A stretch of DNA of 12,977 bases. It comes from Chloroflexia bacterium. Its GTDB lineage: Bacteria; Chloroflexota; Chloroflexia; QHBQ01; JADMIH01. Under the pieces are notes generated by a model, which saw nothing but the letters and a program-made list of their open reading frames with translations, did no database searches and was not told the origin of the DNA. Positions 6,797 through 12,821 of this stretch are shown piece by piece. The stretch's first letter is position 1. Each line of letters begins with the position of its first letter. The stretch is taken from positions 1 through 12,977 of the forward strand of contig JAICKM010000111.1 in NCBI GenBank assembly GCA_025927935.1, in the 5' to 3' direction. The position numbers and the translations under genes were made by a program.

Positions 6797-9700
6797 CTAG
6801 GCCCAGTCACGTTCGCGCTCCACCTCCAAGCGGCGGCGGATAATCTCGTACACAGAATTGGCTAATTCGTCCAGGTCGCCCGCCGCATCGCCTGCGGTGG
6901 ACTCCTGGTCCTCACCGGAGGCGGCCTGCTGGACGGCGGGCACGCCTTGCTCCTCACCCGACAGGGCCAGCGCGGGCATCCCGGCGCCAAAATCACTATC
7001 GACCGCGGCGGCGACCACCTCGGCCCAGGCCGCGGCATCGCTATCATACTCATCGCTCCCGGTATCGCCGATCCAGGCCGGCGCCGCGGGCTCCGGCAGA
7101 GACGGCATCATGCCGGGCGCCTGGGCGCCCGCCCAGTTCACCGGCGGCGGCCCGGCGGCCGGGCGCTCCCACACACGCCGCGCGGGAGTCGCCGCCGGTT
7201 GCGGACTCGCGAAGCCGATGGTTTCCGCGACCCAGGCCATATCTTGCGGCAACACGCCGCTCGCCTCGGCGGCGGGCACGACAAAGCCGCCATAGGGCAC
7301 GGCCAGCGGCATCGTCTCCGAACCCGCAGCCGGCGCCCCGTACATCTGGTCGAGGGCGGCGATCCAGGCTTGCGCCGCATCGGTTCCGCCGGTATCCGCA
7401 TCGATCCCCGACTCGGCGTCGAGGTACGGGGCCGCAGCCTGGGCCGGATCGGCGGTGAGCCAATGGGCGCCCAGCGCGGGCACGAAATCGGCCAGCGAGC
7501 GCCCGGCCAGCGGCGCTCGCCCGCCCAACCCGGCGGGCGGGGTCCAGGCGACCGGCGCCGGGCCAGAGGTCGCGGACGGGCCGAACATTACACGCGGTTG
7601 GCCGCTATAGTCGCCAATCCGCGCCGGCACCGGTGTTCCACCCGTCGCGCCCAATGTTGCCGGACCAAAGATTACGCCAGGTTGGCCGCTATAGGTCTCC
7701 ATCCGCTCCGGCGCAGACGGCCCACCCGTCGCGCCCGGCGTTGCCGGGCTGCCGGCACTCCAGGCATAAGCGAGGGGCGTTGCGGGCGGCGCCGCGTGCT
7801 CCCAGCCGGACGCGGCGGCACCGGGCAGCGCGCGCTCGAAAGCGCCCCAGATGCGGCTCCACAGACCCTCTTGCCCGGCGGTGCTCAACGCTGTCACCGG
7901 GACCAGCGGAGTCTGGACCCGCGCCAGCACACCGGCCATCGAGTCGCTGTCGCTGTCCATCCAGGGCGGCCCGGCCGGCGCCTCGTCCATCTCCGCCGCG
8001 AATGGGTCGAAGGCGGCGGCGGGCGTGCCGGCCCAGGCGGGCGCTTCGGGCGCGGCGGGCAGATCGCCCGCCGCCGGAACGGACGGCATAGCGAGCGAGG
8101 GGCCGGGCGCGAGTAAGGGCGCCGAGGGCGCGGGCGGCGCGGCGGCTACATCTGCGCCGGCAGCAAACGGCGCGGGCGGCGCGGCGGGCGCGGCAACAGC
8201 CCGCTGAACGGGCATCGGCGGGGGAGTCGTCTCGTACCCAGCGGGGCTATCCTGGCCAGCATCGGTGGGCGGCGTGGCGCGGCGTGCCCAGGGCATATCA
8301 AGCGGCGCGGGACCGGCGGCAGGCGCGGACGGTTCCGGCGTGCCGCCCAGCAGGCGGCCGATGAGGGCGCTCAGCAAGCCGCCCATACCACTCACCGGAC
8401 GCGGCTCGACCAGCGGGGCAGCCGCCGCAGGAACGAGCGCGGATTCCGGCAGGGCCGGCAACTCAGGCGGTGCGTCAGGTTGCCCGCCGGTATCCAACGC
8501 AGCCGGCAGCACCGGCGAGGTCTCGACCTGCACCGGCACGCCGGCCGGCGCCGCGCCGTACTCCCCAGACGGCGGCCCGCCGACCTGCGCCGTGCCGTGC
8601 TCCCCAGACGGCGGCACGTCGAGGGCCGGGGTGGTGCTCGTAGCGGCGAACACATCCGCACCGGCAGAGATAGGGGCGGGGGCGCCGGACTCCGCGCCGG
8701 GGGCCGGGGGCACGGGCAGCAGCGCGGGCACAGGGGTCATGGACGCGGGCGGGGCCGCGGGAGCCGGCACACCTATCGTGGCGACCGGCGGGGCCGCGGC
8801 TGGCGGCGCTCCGCTCTCGTACTCCGCGACGCTATCGGATTCGGCGGCAGGCGGCGTGGCGCGGCGTGCCCAGGGCATATCGAGCGGCGGGGGACCGGCG
8901 GTGGGCGCAGGCGGCTCCGGGGTGCCGCCCAACAGGCGGCTGACGATGGCGCTCAGCAATCCGCTCGGCGCGGGCGCCGGGCGAGACTCGTCCCGCGGGG
9001 CGGGCGCGGGTGCAGGGACGGCCACCGGCGTGGCCGGCGGGGCCACCGGGGGCACGACAGGCACCCCGCCCGGCGCCGCCGGCAACGGCACGCCTATCTC
9101 GACAGGCGTGGGCGGCGCCTGCGAGGCATCAACGGGGGCTAGCGCCGACGGCGGCGCCGGAGCCGGGAGCGGGGGGGATGCCGGCGCAGGGGCGCCAGGT
9201 ACTTCGGCGGACCGGGCGGCCAGCGATTCCAGCGCGTGCCGGATCGGTTCCGGCAGCGGGATCACCGCCGTTACGCGATCCACCAGGCGGCTGAACAGAC
9301 CCGGATTCGCCGTAGGCAGATCCGCAGTTCCGATCACGGCCTCCGGTGAGGTTGCAGCCCGTGCGCGAGCGGCCAGCGGCATCGCCAGCGGCGTCACGTC
9401 TTCGGGCGGCGGGGCGCTTGTGATCGCCTCCGGTGGGCGATCCGGCACGGCGGCCTGCGCCGGATCGCCCGTTCGCTCCGCGCGCTCCGGCCCGGCGCCC
9501 GGCGCCTGATCCCATGTCCGCTCCGGGCGGGCCAGGAGATCGCTTGGCGCAACAAGGTCGCGATTGAGTTCGGTTGCCAGGTTGGCGGCGGGGCCGGCCC
9601 ACAGCGGCGCGGGCGGCGGGGCCGGCGTATAGGCCAGGCGGACGACGGGGGGCGCGGCTTCCAGCGCGGGCGGCGCGCTCTCGACCGGCGCCGCCACCGG

Positions 9701-11131
9701 CAAACGCGGCAACACGCCGGCAGGCTCCGGCCCACCGGCAAAGGCAACGGGCGGCGGGATTGGGGTATCCCCACGCACGGGCGCGGCCACCGGCGACCAG
9801 CGCGGCGCGGGTTGGTTTTGCGCCGGTGCTTCTTCCCGCACGACGACCGGGCGAACGCGCCAGACCAGGTCCTGATCCCAGCGCGTGGGCGCAGGCGGGG
9901 CGGCAGCAGCGAGCGGGCTTCCCGCAGCGCGCGGCAGCGGCGCCAGCGCGCCGAGCACGGGCGCCGTCACCAGCGGGGCGGCGGGCACGAGGGCCGGGCC
10001 GGGCGTGTAGCCGACCTGGATGCCGCTAGGCGGCGCGGCGGGAGCGGCGGGCGCCATACCGGCGGGCGCCGCAGCACTCCCGGTCGCAGCAGGCATCCGT
10101 TGCACCGGCGAGGCGGGCGCCAGGGCTGGCCCTGCAAGCGGCATGGCACTACCGGCAGCGGGCGGAGGCGAGACGGCGGTCATCGGTAGCAGGCTCATGC
10201 GCGGTTCGGCGGGCGGCGTAGTGTCCGGCGCGGTGGGTGCAGTCGCGGCCGGGCGGATGCGCCAGACCAACGGCGTCTCCGGCACAGGCGCCGGACCGAG
10301 GATGGTGAAGCCGGGAGCGGCCGGTGGAGCGGCGTCCTGGCCCATGCGATAGGCGATCCGGCGGGCCAGCGCAAGCGGCGGCGCCAGCGGTGCCGGCGCC
10401 ACGGGCGGGCGCGTCACCTGCTCCCAGAGCGGGACGCGCTGCACCGGGGCAGCAGGCGCAGGCGCCGCCGGTGGCATGGCCGTCACAGGAGCAGCGAAGC
10501 GCGGCGCCACGGACGGGACCGGCGGCACAAATGCGGCGCGGCCCGGCGGCGGGGATGCGTAGCTCGGCGGAGCGACGTTACCTGGCGGGGATGCGTAGCT
10601 CGGTGGAGCGACGTTACCTGGCGGGGGCGCGGAACGGGCGCTGCTCGACGGGGGCGGCGAAACGGGTGCGAAGGGCGGCGCAATCGGCGGCGAAACGGGC
10701 GAAGCGGGCGCGAAGGGCGGCGCGGGTGGAACCGGTCGCGCGGGCGAGAAGGTGGGCGGCGCGGCACGCGGCGCAAGGTACGGAGGGGCCGCTTCGCCCG
10801 CATCATCCTGCGCCGGGGCCACCGGGCGCACCCGCCAGACGAGATCCACGGCCGGGGGCCGGGGCGGCGCGGACGACGAGGCGGTGCTCAGCGGGGTGCT
10901 GGCGGGCGGGGTATATCCCAGGCGCCGGGCGACCTGCTGCCAGAGCACCGCGGGCCGCAGCGGGCGCGCCGCAGGGCCGGCATACGGCCCAGCCAGCCGC
11001 GCCAGGATCGCTTGCACCATACGTCCCGCCGCGCTGCCGGCCAGCATGACCATGCCGCCCGACGCAGGCGCCGCCGGACGGGCCGCGCCGCGACTCGCCT
11101 GGGGATCCGGGTTGTTACCGCGCGTGCTCAT
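6797..11131 (-). CDS. giant Pro/Ala-rich repetitive protein of unknown function in eCIS locus
   Basis: A protein of 1444 residues, mostly Pro/Ala/Val/Gly linkers and probably disordered. I recognise no catalytic domain, signal peptide or transmembrane segment. Short conserved islands interrupt the linkers. Trp/Arg motifs are VLWQQVARRLGYTP (62-75), DLVWRVRPV (96-104 and 421-429), LVWRIRPA (288-295), PLWEQVTRP (234-242), LDMPWARRATPP (750-761 and 944-955) and RVWERPA (1319-1325). Amphipathic helices include GLFSRLVDRVTAVI (611-624), GLLSA-x-x-x-RLLGGTPEP (about 724-740 and 918-934) and GLWSRIWGAFERAL (1089-1102). A tandem 28-residue unit lies at 1133-1188. The last about 25 residues (DLDELANSVYEIIRRRLEVE, then RERDWA) form a helix resembling the end of the DUF4157 protein. 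The ATG is 3 nt after the second tube stop, so the two are likely co-translated. It could be tube-lumen cargo, a scaffold or an atypical tape measure; all are inference. Confidence 0.85.
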   Translation of the reverse strand: MSTRGNNPDPQASRGAARPAAPASGGMVMLAGSAAGRMVQAILARLAGPYAGPAARPLRPAVLWQQVARRLGYTPPASTPLSTASSSAPPRPPAVDLVWRVRPVAPAQDDAGEAAPPYLAPRAAPPTFSPARPVPPAPPFAPASPVSPPIAPPFAPVSPPPSSSARSAPPPGNVAPPSYASPPGNVAPPSYASPPPGRAAFVPPVPSVAPRFAAPVTAMPPAAPAPAAPVQRVPLWEQVTRPPVAPAPLAPPLALARRIAYRMGQDAAPPAAPGFTILGPAPVPETPLVWRIRPAATAPTAPDTTPPAEPRMSLLPMTAVSPPPAAGSAMPLAGPALAPASPVQRMPAATGSAAAPAGMAPAAPAAPPSGIQVGYTPGPALVPAAPLVTAPVLGALAPLPRAAGSPLAAAAPPAPTRWDQDLVWRVRPVVVREEAPAQNQPAPRWSPVAAPVRGDTPIPPPVAFAGGPEPAGVLPRLPVAAPVESAPPALEAAPPVVRLAYTPAPPPAPLWAGPAANLATELNRDLVAPSDLLARPERTWDQAPGAGPERAERTGDPAQAAVPDRPPEAITSAPPPEDVTPLAMPLAARARAATSPEAVIGTADLPTANPGLFSRLVDRVTAVIPLPEPIRHALESLAARSAEVPGAPAPASPPLPAPAPPSALAPVDASQAPPTPVEIGVPLPAAPGGVPVVPPVAPPATPVAVPAPAPAPRDESRPAPAPSGLLSAIVSRLLGGTPEPPAPTAGPPPLDMPWARRATPPAAESDSVAEYESGAPPAAAPPVATIGVPAPAAPPASMTPVPALLPVPPAPGAESGAPAPISAGADVFAATSTTPALDVPPSGEHGTAQVGGPPSGEYGAAPAGVPVQVETSPVLPAALDTGGQPDAPPELPALPESALVPAAAAPLVEPRPVSGMGGLLSALIGRLLGGTPEPSAPAAGPAPLDMPWARRATPPTDAGQDSPAGYETTPPPMPVQRAVAAPAAPPAPFAAGADVAAAPPAPSAPLLAPGPSLAMPSVPAAGDLPAAPEAPAWAGTPAAAFDPFAAEMDEAPAGPPWMDSDSDSMAGVLARVQTPLVPVTALSTAGQEGLWSRIWGAFERALPGAAASGWEHAAPPATPLAYAWSAGSPATPGATGGPSAPERMETYSGQPGVIFGPATLGATGGTPVPARIGDYSGQPRVMFGPSATSGPAPVAWTPPAGLGGRAPLAGRSLADFVPALGAHWLTADPAQAAAPYLDAESGIDADTGGTDAAQAWIAALDQMYGAPAAGSETMPLAVPYGGFVVPAAEASGVLPQDMAWVAETIGFASPQPAATPARRVWERPAAGPPPVNWAGAQAPGMMPSLPEPAAPAWIGDTGSDEYDSDAAAWAEVVAAAVDSDFGAGMPALALSGEEQGVPAVQQAASGEDQESTAGDAAGDLDELANSVYEIIRRRLEVERERDWA
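7568..7735 (-). repeat. tandem 84-bp repeat in the Pro/Ala-rich gene
   Basis: Two adjacent in-frame units code residues 1133-1160 and 1161-1188. Both start GATGG, continue with a variable P-x-R segment, then YSGQP-x-V-(I/M)-FGP. The aromatic, Gly-rich YSGQP...FGP element stands out from the Pro/Ala linkers. The conserved DNA core is ggttggccgctata on the plus strand. Confidence 0.8.
8267..8965 (-). repeat. two ~117-bp direct repeats ~580 bp apart in the Pro/Ala-rich gene
   Basis: The copies lie at about 8267-8383 and 8849-8965 and code residues 917-955 and 723-761. Each encodes a small amphipathic helix (GLLSA, two variable hydrophobics, RLLGGTPEP), a short Pro/Ala linker and LDMPWARRATPP. 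On the plus strand both begin ggcggcgtggcgcggcgtgc. The region between is low-complexity Pro/Ala linker and includes a further 13-residue tandem unit (PPSGEHGTAQVGG then PPSGEYGAAPAGV, residues 840-865). Confidence 0.85.
10553..10624 (-). repeat. near-exact 36-bp tandem repeat
   Basis: Two copies code PPGNVAPPSYAS twice (residues 170-193). The only base difference I see in the shared core is one transition (ctcggcgga versus ctcggtgga on the plus strand), which suggests recent slippage. It is in frame and does not break the ORF. Confidence 0.85.
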
Positions 11132-11134
11132 CGG

Positions 11135-11584
11135 TTACCTCAGCAGTAACCCCTTGTGGGTCAACTTTAGCGTTTGCACCGCCGCCACGCTCTGCCCGGC
11201 GTTGAGTTGCGGGCCGGTCCACTTCACCGGCAGCGCCTCCTGGAACTCCCACGCCTGGGTGCGGTTGCTCTTTTGATCGACCATGATGATCGAGACATGC
11301 CGGCGCTGGAAGGGCGGTCCCTGGATCACCTGCTTGTACCAGTTCCAGAGTTCCATCGAGGTGGTGATGCCGTTCTTCAGGGTAATGTCGGAGACCTTGG
11401 TGCGCCCCGGCAGGCGGTGGACATGATCGTTCCGCCCGCCCTCCTGATAATCGGTCACTTCGGTTTCGATATCGAGGCCGGACACCTCCTGGAAGATCGC
11501 CTCGGTTATGCCGTCGATCTCGACGTAAAACCGGTAGGAGACCAGCACATCGGTCCGATTACTGGTGCCTGACACCATGGTCAT
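11135..11584 (-). CDS. tail tube protein, T4 gp19-like (Afp1/Afp5-like), second copy
   Basis: A protein of 149 residues, standard for eCIS tube subunits. Key stretches are SYRFYVEIDGITEAIFQEVS (16-35), GLDIETEVTDYQEGG, a LPGRTKVSDITLKNGIT loop, LWNWYKQVIQG, the strand HVSIIMVDQ, then W-x-F-x-x-A-x-P-V-K-W-T-GP and a terminal LKLTHKGLLL. These match the gp19-like tube fold that stacks in hexameric rings inside the sheath. AAGGA precedes the start region, 4 nt before the first ATG and 10 nt before the in-frame ATG at 11578, so the true start may be MVSGTS. It lies just before the Pro/Ala-rich gene and the hub genes, which fits the Afp5-type tube protein that begins the tube at the baseplate. 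Confidence 0.94.
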   Translation of the reverse strand: MTMVSGTSNRTDVLVSYRFYVEIDGITEAIFQEVSGLDIETEVTDYQEGGRNDHVHRLPGRTKVSDITLKNGITTSMELWNWYKQVIQGPPFQRRHVSIIMVDQKSNRTQAWEFQEALPVKWTGPQLNAGQSVAAVQTLKLTHKGLLLR

Positions 11585-11621
11585 TCCGTCCTTTACCTGT
11601 ACGCCGCGCGCAGGCAGATGG

Positions 11622-12176
11622 TTAGCGCCAGCCGCGGGCGCAGCGTTCGCGGTCGGTCAGCAGTTCCTGCACGAGCAGGCGATACACCCGCTCGGCCACT
11701 TCCTCCGGGTCGGGCGGCGCGGGCGCCCGGCGCGCGTTGGGGGCCTGCTGGGCCTGCAGCGCCGCCGCTTCCACCGCCACCGCCCGCGCCTCGCCCGCGG
11801 ACAGGCCGGAAGCGGTCGATCCCTGTACACGCTGCACCGCGGGAGGCCGGCCCGCGGGCGCCAACAGCGGCAGCGGGGCGACAGGCGCAGCGCCGCTCTG
11901 CTCGACCGCGTGGGTCATTTCGTGCGCCAGCAGCGCCACGCCCTGCGGCGTCAGCGGGTGGACCAGCGCGGGCTGCACGTAGACATGCCGCCCGGCGGTG
12001 AAGGCCCGCGCCCCCACCCGACCCGCCAGATCGCCGGCCTGGCCCGTGTCGTGGACCCGCACATCGCTCAGCGAGCGCCCGATCAGCCGGCTCACCCAGG
12101 GGCCGGCGCCGGCCCGGTCGGGCGTGGGGGCCTGTTCGCGTTCCGTCTCGTCCATCGCCGCCTGTGCTCCGCTCAC
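11622..12176 (-). CDS. DUF4157 (eCIS core) domain protein, putative metalloprotease
   Basis: A protein of 184 residues. After a polar N-terminus, residues about 23-95 form the DUF4157 domain: IGRSLSDVRVHDT (32-44), GARAFTAGRHVYVQP (55-69) and LLAHEMTHAVEQ (82-93). The last contains HEMTH (85-89), an HExxH zinc-binding and catalytic motif. A Pro/Ala linker follows, then a C-terminal helix, EEVAERVYRLLVQELLTDRE (about 157-176), similar to the end of the 1444-residue protein. DUF4157 proteins are strongly associated with eCIS loci and are often fused to toxins. Here no second catalytic domain is present, so it may be a structural or processing factor or a small cargo. The GTG start overlaps the preceding stop as GTGA; an internal ATG at residue 8 (12155) is an alternative start. 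Family call is solid; function is unproven. Confidence 0.9.
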   Translation of the reverse strand: MSGAQAAMDETEREQAPTPDRAGAGPWVSRLIGRSLSDVRVHDTGQAGDLAGRVGARAFTAGRHVYVQPALVHPLTPQGVALLAHEMTHAVEQSGAAPVAPLPLLAPAGRPPAVQRVQGSTASGLSAGEARAVAVEAAALQAQQAPNARRAPAPPDPEEVAERVYRLLVQELLTDRERCARGWR

Positions 12177-12385
12177 TCTTCGACGTTAAGCTGCCGGTTG
12201 ATGCCGGCGATCTGCTCCACCCACGCCCGCCGCTCGTGGTGCTCCAGCTCTAAGATCTCCTGGCGCGGCCAGTGAAAATAATAGGCGATATAGGCTACCT
12301 CTTCCCGGAGCTGATCAGGAGGGTAGCCGGTTATCCCCCCGCCGGCACTAACTCCACCTCGAACTCGTGATTGCACGCCGGGCAC
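12173..12385 (-). CDS. DUF6760-like small protein; probably the -1 frameshift extension of the tail assembly protein
   Basis: The open frame gives 70 residues from a GTG at 12385, but only the last 53 look like a real domain: ITGYPPDQLREEVAYIAYYF (18-37), HWPRQEILELEHHERRAWVE (38-57), then QIAGINRQLNVEE. This matches the DUF6760 pattern seen in eCIS loci. The first 17 residues overlap the upstream gene, have no clear ribosome site and read as out-of-frame sequence. The conserved domain begins exactly at the codon (ATA, 12334-12332) that would follow a -1 slip on G GGG GGA. The expected fusion is therefore 132 plus 53, i.e. 185 residues (join 12729..12334, 12334..12173). Independent initiation at GTG remains possible. 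The last codons overlap the DUF4157 gene start (GTGA). Confidence 0.85.
   Translation of the reverse strand: MPGVQSRVRGGVSAGGGITGYPPDQLREEVAYIAYYFHWPRQEILELEHHERRAWVEQIAGINRQLNVEE
12293..12340 (-). promoter_or_regulatory. predicted programmed -1 ribosomal frameshift signal
   Basis: On the transcribed strand, G GGG GGA (12340-12334) fits the X XXY YYZ slippery heptamer, and its zero-frame codons are GGG and GGA. The zero-frame stop TAA follows directly (12333-12331). After a 5-nt spacer (TAACC) comes a stem: 5' arm GGCTACCCTC (12328-12319), a 17-nt loop, and 3' arm GAGGTAGCC (12301-12293). This pairs over 9 bp with one bulged C. Slippery site, in-frame stop, short spacer and stem are the standard components of phage tail-chaperone frameshifting. 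Frameshifting itself is inferred, not shown. Confidence 0.8.
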
Positions 12386-12729
12386 TGGGCGGGGATCGTG
12401 ACGTGCTCCGCCTCGTTGATGCGCCGGTAGAAATCCTGCAAGTAGGCGAAATCGGCGGAAAAGAGCTTCTCGATCACGCCGGTATGCACATCTTCGAGCG
12501 TGCCCAGCTTGGTGATCACCTTCGACAGGAGCACCACGGTCAGATACGCCTGGTTCTGCTTGACGCGCATATCGCGCATGGGCGTGATCTCGTCCATCGC
12601 GGTCGCCAGGCGCATCACGCCGTGGCGGTGCAGGTTGCCGTCGCTATCGACGTAGCCCCGTGGCAGGGTAAATTCATACTCGGTCTGCAACCCCTTTTCG
12701 GCGCGGGGTTTGCTGTTCGTGCCGACCAT
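12331..12729 (-). CDS. phage tail assembly protein (chaperone-like; G-like partner of frameshift pair)
   Basis: A protein of 132 residues resembling the small tail assembly proteins that follow tube genes in eCIS and Myoviridae-type loci. Visible stretches are TEYEFTLPRGYVDSDGNLHR (16-35), HGVMRLATAMDEI, an acidic/helical middle with LTVVLLSKVITKLG (63-76), FSADFAYLQDFYRRIN (about 89-104) and a C-terminal AQCPACNHEFEVEL. The C116-x-x-C119 pair, with H121, is a possible metal site. GGGAG upstream of the ATG supports the start. Located between a tube gene and the rest of the tail genes, it matches phage chaperones (lambda G, P2 E) that hold the tape measure during tube polymerisation. Its stop follows a slippery heptamer, so some ribosomes should extend into the DUF6760 frame. 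Function is by position and family resemblance. Confidence 0.88.
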   Translation of the reverse strand: MVGTNSKPRAEKGLQTEYEFTLPRGYVDSDGNLHRHGVMRLATAMDEITPMRDMRVKQNQAYLTVVLLSKVITKLGTLEDVHTGVIEKLFSADFAYLQDFYRRINEAEHVTIPAQCPACNHEFEVELVPAGG

Positions 12730-12752
12730 ACTTTGCTCCCATCAATGAACAG

Positions 12753-12802
12753 GGCGGGGGCAAGGGGGGCGCCCGCCGTGGGATACGCCCCCTTGCCCCG
12801 CC
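12753..12802 (-). other. long GC hairpin between first tube gene and assembly gene
   Basis: The 92-nt gap 12730-12821 holds a near-perfect inverted repeat. On the transcribed strand, GGCGGGGCAAGGGGGCG (12802-12786), a 14-nt loop and CGCCCCCCTTGCCCCCGCC (12771-12753) form 17 bp with two bulged C residues. No U-run follows, and the GGGAG ribosome site of the next gene lies outside the stem. I expect a 3' stabiliser or partial terminator that keeps tube mRNA abundant relative to downstream genes, rather than a full stop to transcription. Confidence 0.75.
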
Positions 12803-12821
12803 GGATCGCGGAACGCCGGGT

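Noticed and set aside
8265..9509. Gly/Ala/Ser-rich plus-strand open frame opposite the giant gene
   Set aside because: It is the antisense of Pro/Ala codons (GGC/GCC), has no distinct motif, and its repeats follow those of the minus frame.
6797..11131. Calling the giant protein the tape measure
   Set aside because: It lacks the long coiled-coil or hydrophobic helical character of tape measures, is very Pro-rich, and lies at a different place from afp14, so I kept function unknown.
12753..12802. Rho-independent terminator after the first tube gene
   Set aside because: The stem is strong but no U-run follows on the transcribed strand, and the downstream genes belong to the same system, so I annotate it only as a hairpin.
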